The notes under the pieces: model-generated
Told to the model about the DNA's origin: nothing
The model's database searches: none
The model's input: the letters and a program-made list of their open reading frames with translations, nothing else
Source of the DNA: Chitinophaga varians
GTDB lineage: Bacteria > Bacteroidota > Bacteroidia > Chitinophagales > Chitinophagaceae
Length of the DNA: 64,000 nt
Assembly: GCF_014529945.1 (NCBI RefSeq)
Contig: NZ_JACVFB010000005.1
Span: 434,001 to 498,000, forward strand
Direction of reading: 5' to 3'
Shown: piece after piece, positions 23,944-33,062 of the stretch
Position numbering within the stretch: position 1 is the first letter of the stretch
Layout of the letters: the number at the start of each line of letters is the position of its first letter
Translations under genes and position numbers: made by a program

Positions 23944-24966
23944 ATGCCTGTTAACCGTAACGCATTAATAAGATACAAGACCATTGATACCTGCCTTCGA
24001 AACCGCCGCCGGCGCTGGACTTTACAGAATCTGATCGATAAAGTATCGGACGCCCTGTATGACTATGAAGGCATGGAAAAAGGCATCAGCCGCCGTACCA
24101 TACAGGCGGACATCCAGATGATGCGCAGTGATAAGTTGGGCTACAACGCCCCTATTATTATTGTAGAGAAGAAATATTACACCTACGAAGACGCTGATTA
24201 TAGCATTACCAATATCCCGCTGAGCGAACATGACCTCACCCGTATGACAGAAGCCGTGGAAGTACTGAAGCAGTTCAAAGGCTTCTCGCATTTCCAGCAC
24301 CTGAACGATGTGGTGCAGAAACTGGAGGGGCATGTGTACTCCTCTTCCCATGACCAGCGGACCATCATCGACTTCGAAAAAAATGAGCACCTGCGTGGAC
24401 TGTCGCATCTCGGCACGATCTACGACGCTATCGTCCGGGAACAGACAATGCTGATAAAGTATCAGTCGTTTCGTGCTAAATCAGCCACTGATATGCATCT
24501 TCATGCATGGTGGCTGAAAGAATTCAAGAATCGATGGTTCGTGATAGGGACAAAAAATACTTCCCCCGGCATTATTACCCTGGCGCTGGACAGGATCATG
24601 TCACTGAAGGTTGATGACACCGAACCATACCGTCCTAACCTGGACGGGCACACGCCGGAGGACTACTATCAGCATGCCATCGGGCCTACTGTAGCCCGGG
24701 TAAGACCGCAGAAGGTGACTATTCTGATAACACCGGAGCACGCCCCTTATGTACTCACCAAACCGCTGCATCACAGCCAGCAGGTGGTGTCTGAAGGCGA
24801 GGAGGGAACAGTGATCACCATTGTGGTGGAGCATAATTTTGAACTGGAACGGGAGATTCTCGGATTTGCTGACGGCATGAAGGTGTTGGGCCCGGAGAAG
24901 TTGCGTAGGAGTATCCAATGGAAACTACGACGCGCAGCAGATACCTACGACATTCAGGAAGAATAA
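23944..24966 (+). CDS. WYL-domain transcriptional regulator divergent from the Ro60 gene
   Basis: 340 residues. N-terminal winged helix (about 1-75: RYKTIDTCLRNRRRRWTLQNL, ISRRTIQADIQMMR), then the WYL domain (about 140-225: IVREQTMLIKYQSFRAK...HAWWLKEFKNRWFVIG, with WFV at the WYL position) and a WCX-type C-terminal region (VTILITPEHAPYVLTKPL). WYL proteins sense nucleic acids or nucleotides and often control DNA-damage or RNA-repair genes. It shares a 107-bp intergenic region with the Ro60 gene, so it likely controls that gene and itself. Confidence 0.88.
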   Translation: MPVNRNALIRYKTIDTCLRNRRRRWTLQNLIDKVSDALYDYEGMEKGISRRTIQADIQMMRSDKLGYNAPIIIVEKKYYTYEDADYSITNIPLSEHDLTRMTEAVEVLKQFKGFSHFQHLNDVVQKLEGHVYSSSHDQRTIIDFEKNEHLRGLSHLGTIYDAIVREQTMLIKYQSFRAKSATDMHLHAWWLKEFKNRWFVIGTKNTSPGIITLALDRIMSLKVDDTEPYRPNLDGHTPEDYYQHAIGPTVARVRPQKVTILITPEHAPYVLTKPLHHSQQVVSEGEEGTVITIVVEHNFELEREILGFADGMKVLGPEKLRRSIQWKLRRAADTYDIQEE

Positions 24967-24970
24967 AGAA

Positions 24971-25008
24971 ACAGCCGGCTTAACAAGATAAGCCGGCTGT
25001 AATTTTTT
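24971..25008. terminator. Bidirectional terminator between the WYL gene and the GH16 gene
   Basis: Perfect 12-bp stem ACAGCCGGCTTA / TAAGCCGGCTGT with a 6-base loop, AATTTTTT on the + side and TTTCTTT on the minus side. It ends both convergent units. Confidence 0.88.
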
Positions 25009-25028
25009 GCTGAATTCCAGTCTGTTGT

Positions 25029-26069
25029 TTAGTTTTTATACACTCTCACGTAATCTACTTCCATTGTTCCTTTGGTGAAGGCCGGGTCAATAGCGCCACC
25101 AAATGTTCCGCCCATGGCGAAATTGAGCAGGATAAAGAAATGATGGTTGAAAGGCAGGCCGGCAGCGTTGTTAAAAGTGAAATAGAGTTTATCATCCACA
25201 TACCAGCGGAGCTGTTTGGGCGACCAGTCCAGCGTATATTTATGGAATGCGCCGGTTTCGTTGGCTACCATGGTACTGCCGCCGTCCGCATTACCGCCGG
25301 CATGGTCAGGATGATGCACCGTACCATATATTTTCTGTGGTTCGTTGCCTTTGTGCTCCATGATATCTATTTCCCCGCAGGCAGGCCACCCTGCTGTAGC
25401 GATATTGCTGCCCAGCATCCAGATGGCAGGCCAGGTACCGCCACCTACCGGCAGTTTAGCGCTTACTTCCACGCGGCCATAAGTGAAATCAAATTTGCCT
25501 TTGGTCAGCAGCCGGGCCGACGTGTACTCCTTGCCGTTATAGCTCTCTTTCTGCGCCGTGATTTTCAGCGTACCATTAGAGATGGTAGCATTCTGCGGGC
25601 GATCGGTGTAATACTGTGCTTCCGCATTGCCCCAGCCGTTGTCGCCGTTACCAATGTCGTAGCCCCATTTTTTCGGGTCGGGCACCCCGTCCTGATTAAA
25701 TTCATCAGACCATAACAGGGCGGTAGACACCGGCACTGCTACAGACACCGATTTGACCACGGTAAGGCCGTCAGCGCTTTTAGCGGTAACCTGTACGGTA
25801 TAGGTATTGGTACCGGGCGTGTTATAGGTATAACTCGTACTGCCGTTGGCGGTAGTTCTGATATAGCCGTTGCCGAAGTCGTAGTCATAACTCACCGCAT
25901 GGTCTGCTGTTGCAGTGAAGATCACCGTCCCGCTGCTGTCTGTGCTCACGGTCGTGTTGACGACCAGATTCAGCGGCGCCACCTTTTCTGCCGGCTTGTT
26001 GTCGTTTGATTTTCCACAGCTGCTCAGGGCCACGAGCAGCGCCATCATCATTCCGGTTACATGTTTCAT
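25029..26069 (-). CDS. GH16 family beta-glucanase lipoprotein (laminarinase-like) with PKD domain
   Basis: 346 residues. Lipobox ALSSC (Cys at 18). A PKD-type beta-sandwich (about 35-112; YDYDFGNGYIRTTANGST) precedes the GH16 jelly-roll. The catalytic motif GEIDIMEHKG gives nucleophile Glu233, Asp235 and acid/base Glu238. The extra Met in ExDxME is the form typical of laminarinases and other non-lichenase GH16 enzymes. GWGNAEAQYYT and a WPAIWMLG strand also fit. It cuts internal beta-1,3 (or mixed) glucan links at the cell surface. It is the last gene of a five-gene operon with SusC, SusD and two binding lipoproteins. Confidence 0.92.
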   Translation of the reverse strand: MKHVTGMMMALLVALSSCGKSNDNKPAEKVAPLNLVVNTTVSTDSSGTVIFTATADHAVSYDYDFGNGYIRTTANGSTSYTYNTPGTNTYTVQVTAKSADGLTVVKSVSVAVPVSTALLWSDEFNQDGVPDPKKWGYDIGNGDNGWGNAEAQYYTDRPQNATISNGTLKITAQKESYNGKEYTSARLLTKGKFDFTYGRVEVSAKLPVGGGTWPAIWMLGSNIATAGWPACGEIDIMEHKGNEPQKIYGTVHHPDHAGGNADGGSTMVANETGAFHKYTLDWSPKQLRWYVDDKLYFTFNNAAGLPFNHHFFILLNFAMGGTFGGAIDPAFTKGTMEVDYVRVYKN

Positions 26070-26072
26070 AAG

Positions 26073-26954
26073 CTATTGTATTGCGATTAGTTTAACATAC
26101 CATGCACCAGGGTCCTGGACGCAGCGTAGCGTCATGTGCGTGTCTGTCCTTTCCAGCACCTGATATTTGTGTACTCCCAGATATAAGCCGAGATGACCTT
26201 TCACCGGGAAAGTGATGAACTCTTCGGTAGCGCTGCCGTCGTATCCGAATGTTTCCGTATAGTCGGCGGCTGTAGGCCCGGCAAGGGTATAGTCACCGGT
26301 GCCTGTCAGCGATGGGTCAAAGTCTTTGAGATACTCTTTTTTGCCGAACAGGTCGTTGTGGGTAGTGTGGGTGAACACGTTGCCGTTAGCACTGAAAGTA
26401 TAGATGTCATCATAGATACCGAGACCATCTTTTTCGTTTGGCGCAGCGGCCCACCATGCCGGCGTAAATACGTCGGCGGAAGATACGCCCAGGTGGCCGG
26501 GCGCATCTTTGTCGACGCGCCATTTTTTAGTGCCGTTGTTCGTTAACATGCTGACCAGCTCCGGGTTGGGTGTGAAGGCGCGGTATATCTCCACTTCTAC
26601 GGTATTGGTGCTGGTGATGCCGGCTTTACCGGAGGCATATACGATGATCGTGAATTTTTTAATACCGGTGTGTTTGTACGTATACGTATAGGCGTTCACG
26701 GTACTGGTCTTAGGTGTTTGTCCGTCGCCGAAATCCACTTTGTAGTTGTAGGCATGTTCGGCGTTGATGCTCAACTGTATCGTGCCCGTGCCGTCGCCAT
26801 TGGGATGGGTAGCGTCTTTCCCGTTGATGGTGAGCGTGAGCGCAGGTTTGCCCGGTGTGGTGAGGTCACCGAATTTATAGTCGTCTTTGTTGCAGCTGCC
26901 GGCCAACAGGAGCGCGGTGGCGAACAGGAACGTTAGTTTAATATACTGGATCAT
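26073..26954 (-). CDS. PKD-domain surface lipoprotein, putative glycan-binding protein
   Basis: 293 residues. Lipobox LLAGSC (Cys at 21). A PKD-like domain (about 35-115: YNYKVDFGDGQTPKTS...YTYKHTGIKKFTIIVYASG). The remaining region (120-290) contains KKWRVDKDAPGHLGV and GDYTLAGPTAADYTE, of the sort found in uncharacterised Bacteroidota proteins encoded beside GH16 enzymes. Position in the operon, directly before the GH16 gene (3-bp gap) and after SusD, suggests a surface glycan-binding role like SusE/SusF or SGBP-B. Binding is inferred. Confidence 0.75.
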   Translation of the reverse strand: MIQYIKLTFLFATALLLAGSCNKDDYKFGDLTTPGKPALTLTINGKDATHPNGDGTGTIQLSINAEHAYNYKVDFGDGQTPKTSTVNAYTYTYKHTGIKKFTIIVYASGKAGITSTNTVEVEIYRAFTPNPELVSMLTNNGTKKWRVDKDAPGHLGVSSADVFTPAWWAAAPNEKDGLGIYDDIYTFSANGNVFTHTTHNDLFGKKEYLKDFDPSLTGTGDYTLAGPTAADYTETFGYDGSATEEFITFPVKGHLGLYLGVHKYQVLERTDTHMTLRCVQDPGAWYVKLIAIQ

Positions 26955-26967
26955 ACGTGGTGCGCAA

Positions 26968-28056
26968 TTAGTTGGTTAATACGATGTCATCGAACAGGAT
27001 GGTGTAGTTTTGGCTGCCATCGCCCTGTGTGCCATTGTCCAGGAAGAACAGGATGTTCTGCAGTTTCTTGCTGTTGTCCATGATTTTACCGCTGAAGTCG
27101 AAGGTCAGTTCTTCCCAGGTGTTGGCTTGTGTGGTAACGGCTTCTGTGTTTTCCATGAAGGAGTTGTCGCCGTTTCTTTCCAGCTGTAGCAGCACGCGCA
27201 GGCCGGGGCGCCAGGAGTATATTTTCACTTTGAACTTTTTGTTGGTGGTGAAATCCATCGGGCTGCTCATGACGATGTAGTTGCCAGCCCAGGTCTGGTC
27301 TTTTGTTTTGATGATTTTACCTACGGTGGCGCTGGTATTGATACCGCCTGCATAGGGGTTGGGGATGACGGTAGTAACGCTGCCGCCGAAATCGCCCCAG
27401 GCGTAGTTGACATCCGGTTGTTCAAATGTCATCGGCAGGGTGAGCGCATTATAGATCGTCACATCTTTGGTGGCGGCGGTGATGGCGGCGCCTCCGCTGA
27501 GGGCTTCCACCTTCACCTGGTACTTACCGGCCCTGGCGTAGGTATGTGTAACACTGGCACCTTCAGCGATCAATACTGGTACTTCATTGGCCGCATCGCC
27601 GAAGTACACTTTGTATCCTCCGGTCGCAAACAACGCTTTAGCCGACACTGTAAGATCATGCAGGCTGGCGTTGGCCGTGATGGTCAGGCTTTCAGGTGCC
27701 CGGAATGTTACAACAAGTTGTTTGGTGGTCTCGGCCTTCTGGCCGGTGATACCGCTGGCCACTACTTTCACCGGATAGGTACCTTCCTTATAGATGTGGG
27801 TGGTATTTTGTCCGGGAAGCACCCGTACCGGGTCGGTGGTGGCATCTCCAAAATAAATATCATAGGCGGTAGCGCCGGCGCTGTTAGGCGTAATGGAGAC
27901 AAGGCCGGAGTTATCGTCGGTAATTTTAAAATTGATGGCTTCGTCGGTAGGCGCGGTACCTGTTTTCAGGAAGTCCGTATCGTCGAAGTTGTCTTTGTTG
28001 CAACTACTGCCCAGCGCGAGGAGCAGCAGGAGCGGTATATACGAAAGTTTGTTCAT
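26968..28056 (-). CDS. Tandem-PKD surface lipoprotein with CBM-like C-terminus
   Basis: 362 residues. Lipobox ALGSSC (Cys at 19). Two PKD-like domains (about 35-120 and 122-202; each with a YDIYFGDA or YKVYFGDA strand and a VLPGQNTTHIYKEGTYPV-type end). C-terminal beta-sandwich (205-362) with LPMTFEQPDVNYAWGDFGG, KFKVKIYSW and ILFDDIVLTN, the layout of a carbohydrate-binding module of the CBM4/16/22 type. Encoded between SusD and the second lipoprotein. Likely holds beta-glucan at the cell surface. Confidence 0.75.
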   Translation of the reverse strand: MNKLSYIPLLLLLALGSSCNKDNFDDTDFLKTGTAPTDEAINFKITDDNSGLVSITPNSAGATAYDIYFGDATTDPVRVLPGQNTTHIYKEGTYPVKVVASGITGQKAETTKQLVVTFRAPESLTITANASLHDLTVSAKALFATGGYKVYFGDAANEVPVLIAEGASVTHTYARAGKYQVKVEALSGGAAITAATKDVTIYNALTLPMTFEQPDVNYAWGDFGGSVTTVIPNPYAGGINTSATVGKIIKTKDQTWAGNYIVMSSPMDFTTNKKFKVKIYSWRPGLRVLLQLERNGDNSFMENTEAVTTQANTWEELTFDFSGKIMDNSKKLQNILFFLDNGTQGDGSQNYTILFDDIVLTN

Positions 28057-28074
28057 GCTGTTGGAGTTTGGTGG

Positions 28075-29574
28075 TTAGTAACCCGGGTTTTGTTGCAACT
28101 GTGAGATCTCTATTTCCCGCTGGGGGATAGGGAACAATTCATTCTTTCCTGCTTTGAAACCGGTGATGATGGTGGCAGCGCGGCCGGTGCGTACCAGATC
28201 AAAGAAACGGTCGCCTTCCATGGCCAGTTCCAGCCGGCGTTCATCCCAGATGGCCTGTCTCAGGGCTGTTCCGGAGGTGGCAACATCGTGTAGGTTGTCG
28301 CGGAAAGCGCGGCGGCGAACACGATTGAGGTAATCGCGGGCTTTGGCATCATTGGGCGTGGTGGCGCGGTTGTTGGCCTCTGCGGCCAGCAGCAGCACCT
28401 CTGCAAAACGGAGGGTGCGGTAGTTATTGAGATAGTTGAGTTCCGTCTGACCGGAAGTTTCTCCTTTACGCGGCAGGTATTTCTGGTTATACAGTCCTGT
28501 GTTTTTATAGGGAGCGGCCTGATAGGTGATAGTAAATTCCGGATGTGCTGTCTTATAGGCTTCAATGTCCAGGACGGTAACGTCTTTCCGTTGATCGCCG
28601 GCAGCATAGGCTTTGGCCAGCTCCTGGGTGGGCAGGTTAGTGCTCCATCCGGGGGCATAGGGACTGGTGCCGGTAAGGCCGCGAATACCGCATTGCTGTA
28701 CGGCATAGTTGCCCTGGCCGCGGGTAGCAGCGCCCCAGTTCCAGTAAGGGAAAAGATTGGAATACTGGATTTCAAACACGGCTTCAGGTCCGTTCTCACC
28801 AGACTGTACGAAGATGTCCGCAAAGTTAGGCACCAGTGTAAAAGGACCGTTGGCCACATTTTCCAGGATGGAGGCAGCGGCATCGAATTTATTTTCGTAG
28901 ATCAGCACTTTACCCAGCAATGCCTGTGCAGCGTATTTAGTAACCCGGCCTGCCTGTGGGTTGGAGTTAGGCAGTACGGCGATGGCGGCATTCAGGTCTT
29001 TTTCTATCTGTGCGTACACATCTGCTTTGGGAGATCTTTGCAGCTTCCGGGAGTCGGAAAGGTTTAATCGTCTTTCAAAAAACAGGGGTACATCTCCGAA
29101 AAATTTCACCAGCGTAAAATAGTAGTACGCACGTAGGAAATATACTTCTCCGTAAAGCGCTTCTTTGTTGGTGAAATTAATGGGGTTGCCGGAGATATTT
29201 TTGTCTTTGTACTGGGTGAGATAATTGGCGCGGTTGATACCTTCGTAGGCTGATTTCCAGATCTCGGTGAGATAATCGTTGGCCGGTGTATACGTATAGT
29301 CATCGATCTGTTGCAGGCCCAGCACGTCGGAGGCGTTTTCGCCGCCGGTAACGGCGTTGTCGGAAGCAATGTCGCCAATGGGAACGGTCTGGTTGAGCCA
29401 TTGCAGCGGAGCGTATACGCTGATCACCATCGTGTTGTAATCATCGGACGACTGGAGGTAGTCTTTTTCGGTAACGAGAAAATCTTCATGCGCGTCATAG
29501 TCTACCCACTTCTTGCAGGAAGGGAGCAGCGTCAGGGTTACGAGCAATCCGGTTATATGCAGTAAGTTCTTCAT
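28075..29574 (-). CDS. SusD/RagB-family lipoprotein of the GH16 locus
   Basis: 499 residues. Lipobox TLLPSC (Cys about 20). SusD helical core and signatures: AYEGINRANYLTQYKD, EVYFLRAYYYFTLVKFFGDVPLF, RSPKADVYAQIEKDLNAAIAVLP, LRFAEVLLLAAEANNRA, and the C-terminal ELFPIPQREIEISQLQQNPGY, which is a hallmark of this family. It caps the SusC encoded 12 bases upstream and gives the complex its glycan specificity. Probable ligand is a beta-glucan, judged by the GH16 gene. Confidence 0.94.
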   Translation of the reverse strand: MKNLLHITGLLVTLTLLPSCKKWVDYDAHEDFLVTEKDYLQSSDDYNTMVISVYAPLQWLNQTVPIGDIASDNAVTGGENASDVLGLQQIDDYTYTPANDYLTEIWKSAYEGINRANYLTQYKDKNISGNPINFTNKEALYGEVYFLRAYYYFTLVKFFGDVPLFFERRLNLSDSRKLQRSPKADVYAQIEKDLNAAIAVLPNSNPQAGRVTKYAAQALLGKVLIYENKFDAAASILENVANGPFTLVPNFADIFVQSGENGPEAVFEIQYSNLFPYWNWGAATRGQGNYAVQQCGIRGLTGTSPYAPGWSTNLPTQELAKAYAAGDQRKDVTVLDIEAYKTAHPEFTITYQAAPYKNTGLYNQKYLPRKGETSGQTELNYLNNYRTLRFAEVLLLAAEANNRATTPNDAKARDYLNRVRRRAFRDNLHDVATSGTALRQAIWDERRLELAMEGDRFFDLVRTGRAATIITGFKAGKNELFPIPQREIEISQLQQNPGY

Positions 29575-29586
29575 GTTGTTGTTTTT

Positions 29587-32500
29587 TTACAGTTTGAAAT
29601 CAACGCCTACAGACCATGTTCTGGCTTGCGGGTATGCGCCGCGGTCCACACCGGTGTTCATGATGAAACCGGATATTTCAGGATCGTAACCGGAATACTT
29701 CGTGAAGGTGAAAGCGTTTTTCACCTGTACGTATACGTGTACCTGTGAGAAGCCTGCCCGCTGGAAGAAAGTAGTCGGCAGCGTATAGCCGAGCAGGATA
29801 TTTTTGATTTTCACGAAAGAGCCGTCTTCCACGTAGCGGTCGGATGCGCGGATGTTGCTATTGGCGTCGGTGAAAGAGTAGCGGGGATGGCGGGCGTCGT
29901 TGGTGCTGCCGGGGCCGGTCCATCTGTCCAGTACATCGCGGAATTTGTTGGTGTAGTTGGCGTTTCTTTCATAGGCGCGATAAACGTCGTTGCCTACCGA
30001 AGCGTAGGTGAATACATTGAGATCAAATTTTTTATAGGAGAGTGACAGGTTCCATCCGAGCGTGAATTTCGGGAAAGGGTTGCCGATTTCGGTTTTGTCT
30101 TTATCGTTGATAACGCCGTCGCCGTTTACATCCACGAAGCGGATGTCACCGGGCTGGGCGCCGTCTTGCCTGGGGGCTTTGGCGATTTCGTCGGTGGTCT
30201 GGAACAGGCCGGCGGTTTGGTAACCGTAAAAATAGCCGGGCGCTTTTCCTTTTTCAAAGCGGGTCACATTCTGAGACACGCCGTTGAAGTAGCCGCCGCC
30301 CTGTATGAAGGCGGTGCCGTCTTCGTTGGTGGCCGTTACAATATTGCGGGCAGTCGTGAAATTGAGGTTGGTGTTCAGTTTCAGGTCACGACCGATATTT
30401 TCATTATAACCTACCGTCAGTTCCACGCCACTGCTGCGGGTGGAGCCGATGTTGGACTCCGGTACCTGTGCAGTGCCCAGATACAGCGATGGTTCGGATA
30501 CAAACAGCAGGCCTTTTACTTCTTTCCTGAAATAATCTGCTGACACGGAGAATTTGCTATTGTAGAAGGTGGCATCGAAGCCGGCGTTGAACTGTGTCTG
30601 TTTCTCCCAGGACATGCCGGGATTAGCATAAGAAGCCACGGTGGAACCAGGAAGGAACGTGTTGCCAAACGTATAGCCGTTGTTGTTACCATCGGAATAG
30701 TTAGGGCCGCCGGTAACGATTTTAACGGGGGATGGTTTTACGTTCTCGTTGCCTACCGTACCATAGCTGCCTCTGATTTTCAGGAAGCTGATAAAATTTG
30801 ACCGGAAGAAGTCTTCCTGTGAGGCCACCCATCCGGCGGAGCCGGAGAAGAAGTTGGCATACGGGTTATTTAAGCCAAAGGCATAGGAGCCGTCCCTTCT
30901 GGCGGTAAAGGAAGCCAGGTATTTGTCTTTATAGTCGTAATTGATCCTGCCAAAGTACGACAGGTTACGCCGGAAGGAGTAATAGTTGCTGTTCGTGCGG
31001 GCGTTGAGGTTAGGCGCCACGTCGCCGCGCGGGTCGCGTACCTGCGTGGCCACCCCGTTGATCACCGTATCGCGGAAATAGATCACGCCGGCGGTATTAT
31101 TGCCGGTGGCGGCGCTGAGGTCGGCGAAAGCCCAGGAGTTGAAAGGCACGTCCTGTGCGGTAGCGGTGATACCGTTGGCGGTGGTTTTATAGATAGTGCC
31201 GCCGGCTACCACATCAAAGTGGTGATCTTTCTTCACGTTAAAGGTATAGTTGGCGAAAGCCTCGGCGGTGAAACTGAAGTTACCTTCTTTGGTTTGGGAG
31301 ACGTTGTTATGTGAACTGGAGGAAATACCGCCCAGTCCATTTTTGATGACTACCGGCGTACCATCGGCCGTCATGGTGTTTTCCACGTTGAGCGGGCCAT
31401 AGAACACCAGCGGGGTGAAGGTTTTGCCGGTATTGTCCCAGTTGGTGTAGCCGAAGCGGCCGGTCAGTTTCAGGTCTTTGATTACTTCATATTGCAGTTC
31501 TGCTTTACCATACAGTTTGTTACCGTTGTTTTGGTTGTAGGTGTTTTCCAGTTTGGTAAGCGGGTTGAAGATCTCGGACAGCAGCAGGTTACTGAAGCTG
31601 TATTTGCCGGTGGTGTTGGGAACATTATTGTATACGGGCACGGTAGGGTCGAAGTTGAGTGCGCTACCGATGATGGAATTGAACGAGTTTTCCTGTATCC
31701 CTTTGCTTTTGATGTTAACGAAGCTGGTATTCAGGATGAACTTCAGTTTGCGGGTGATGTCTACGGAGACGTTGGCGGTAACGTTGATCCTTTTGAAATT
31801 GGACTTGTTGCCGCCGCCGGTGATACCATCCTGAGCGAGGTATCCGGCAGACAGGAAGTAAGTCATCCGGTCGCTGCCACCGCGGGAGCTGGCGTTGTAG
31901 CTCATGATGGGGGCGGAGTGGAAGATCTCTTTCTGCCAGTTGGTGCCTGCGCCTAACTTAGCCAGGTCGGGGAAGATGATATTGCCGCCAGAGGCAACGC
32001 TGCCTTCATTAATAATGGCGCCATATTCCGCCGCGTTCAGCACCGGGATGGTTTTCAGCACTTCCTGTATGCCGTAGTTGGCGTTGATGGTGAGGTCGGG
32101 CTTCTGGTTCTTTTTGCCACCGCGGGTGGTGACAACAATCACGCCGTTGCCGCCTTTAACGCCATAGATAGCGGTGGTAGCGGCGTCTTTCAGTACGTTG
32201 ATCGATTCGATGTCGGCGGCATTGAGGGCGTTGAGGTCGTCGAGCGACTGCATGGCGCCATCGATGATCACCAGGGGATCGGTGCCGGTATAGGAGGGAA
32301 TGCCTCTTATCAGTACCGTAGGTTTGGCGCCGGGGGAACCGCTCTGGATCACATTCACGCCGGACGCGCGGCCTTGCAGGGCTTCTTCCGGCCTTACCGG
32401 CCGAAGGGCAGCGATATCGTTACCTTTTACCGTAGATACCGCTCCCGACACCTTCGTTACTTTCTGGGTACCATACCCTACAACGAGTATTTCGTTCAGG

Positions 32501-32802
32501 TCACTGGGAGACGTTTGTAATCTGATGTGCAGCGGCGCTGCGGTGATGGTGACTTCCTGCTGTACAAATCCGATGGCGGATACGTGCAGGATTTTTTCGC
32601 CCTGGAGCACATTGATACGGAAGGTGCCATCGGCATTGGCGGCAACTGCCGTCTTACTATTGCGGGACACCACCGATGCCCCGGGGATCGCTTCCCCTTT
32701 TTCATCTGTTACTTTGCCGGTAACAGGGATGTGCTGCGCCCATGACATATTGGCAAAAAACAACAGTACAGGCATCAGCATGCATGGAAGAAATTTTTTC
32801 AT
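29587..32802 (-). CDS. SusC/RagA-family TonB-dependent transporter of the GH16 locus
   Basis: 1,071 residues. Signal peptide (to SWAQH, about 23), carboxypeptidase-regulatory-like domain (VTGKVTDEKGEAIPGASVV), TonB box region EILVVGYGTQKV, plug with ADIESINVLKDAATTAIYGVKGGNGVIVVTTRGGK, and a 22-strand-type barrel ending WSVGVDFKL. First gene of the five-gene operon SusC-SusD-PKD lipoprotein-PKD lipoprotein-GH16 (gaps 12, 18, 13 and 3 bases). It imports oligosaccharides released at the surface. Confidence 0.95.
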   Translation of the reverse strand: MKKFLPCMLMPVLLFFANMSWAQHIPVTGKVTDEKGEAIPGASVVSRNSKTAVAANADGTFRINVLQGEKILHVSAIGFVQQEVTITAAPLHIRLQTSPSDLNEILVVGYGTQKVTKVSGAVSTVKGNDIAALRPVRPEEALQGRASGVNVIQSGSPGAKPTVLIRGIPSYTGTDPLVIIDGAMQSLDDLNALNAADIESINVLKDAATTAIYGVKGGNGVIVVTTRGGKKNQKPDLTINANYGIQEVLKTIPVLNAAEYGAIINEGSVASGGNIIFPDLAKLGAGTNWQKEIFHSAPIMSYNASSRGGSDRMTYFLSAGYLAQDGITGGGNKSNFKRINVTANVSVDITRKLKFILNTSFVNIKSKGIQENSFNSIIGSALNFDPTVPVYNNVPNTTGKYSFSNLLLSEIFNPLTKLENTYNQNNGNKLYGKAELQYEVIKDLKLTGRFGYTNWDNTGKTFTPLVFYGPLNVENTMTADGTPVVIKNGLGGISSSSHNNVSQTKEGNFSFTAEAFANYTFNVKKDHHFDVVAGGTIYKTTANGITATAQDVPFNSWAFADLSAATGNNTAGVIYFRDTVINGVATQVRDPRGDVAPNLNARTNSNYYSFRRNLSYFGRINYDYKDKYLASFTARRDGSYAFGLNNPYANFFSGSAGWVASQEDFFRSNFISFLKIRGSYGTVGNENVKPSPVKIVTGGPNYSDGNNNGYTFGNTFLPGSTVASYANPGMSWEKQTQFNAGFDATFYNSKFSVSADYFRKEVKGLLFVSEPSLYLGTAQVPESNIGSTRSSGVELTVGYNENIGRDLKLNTNLNFTTARNIVTATNEDGTAFIQGGGYFNGVSQNVTRFEKGKAPGYFYGYQTAGLFQTTDEIAKAPRQDGAQPGDIRFVDVNGDGVINDKDKTEIGNPFPKFTLGWNLSLSYKKFDLNVFTYASVGNDVYRAYERNANYTNKFRDVLDRWTGPGSTNDARHPRYSFTDANSNIRASDRYVEDGSFVKIKNILLGYTLPTTFFQRAGFSQVHVYVQVKNAFTFTKYSGYDPEISGFIMNTGVDRGAYPQARTWSVGVDFKL

Positions 32803-32926
32803 ACGTGAGTTCAGTTTTTACAGTTTCATACGGGAGGGTGTCCGGTAATGATGCTGATCTTTCGTTTCAATTTTTTTGAAGATTCCGTTTTGATTTTAGT
32901 TGACAGGGATGTTGTTCCGGATGCAG

Positions 32927-32957
32927 TAAAATTATAGGAAGCACTTTTCTGCCCAAA
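32927..32957 (-). promoter_or_regulatory. Putative promoter of the GH16-locus SusC operon
   Basis: On the minus strand TTTG (32957-32954) is followed by TAATTTTA (32934-32927), one base off TAnnTTTG, with 19 bases between. The first pair of CTACATC repeats lies directly upstream of the -33 box, where a class I/II activator would bind. Confidence 0.45.
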
Positions 32958-32965
32958 CAAAACGG

Positions 32966-33039
32966 CTACATCTCTACTACATCACAAATCTTCAAAAGAT
33001 TGATTTTCAATAAATATTGACTACATCATTACTACATCA
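32966..33039. promoter_or_regulatory. Four phased CTACATC direct repeats (putative operator)
   Basis: CTACATC(A) starts at 32966, 32977, 33021 and 33032. Spacings are 11, 44 and 11 bases, so all four lie on one helix face. Between the pairs is a 6-bp inverted repeat AATCTT-CAA-AAGATT (32987-33001). The site sits between the divergent SusC operon and the sensor/regulator gene and is probably bound by that regulator. Confidence 0.6.
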
Positions 33040-33062
33040 TCCGAATTGTATATCTTCATTTC

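Noticed and set aside
22898..23968. 356-residue + strand ORF opposite the Ro60 gene
   Set aside because: Antisense shadow; composition rich in His, Phe and Gln and no recognisable domain.
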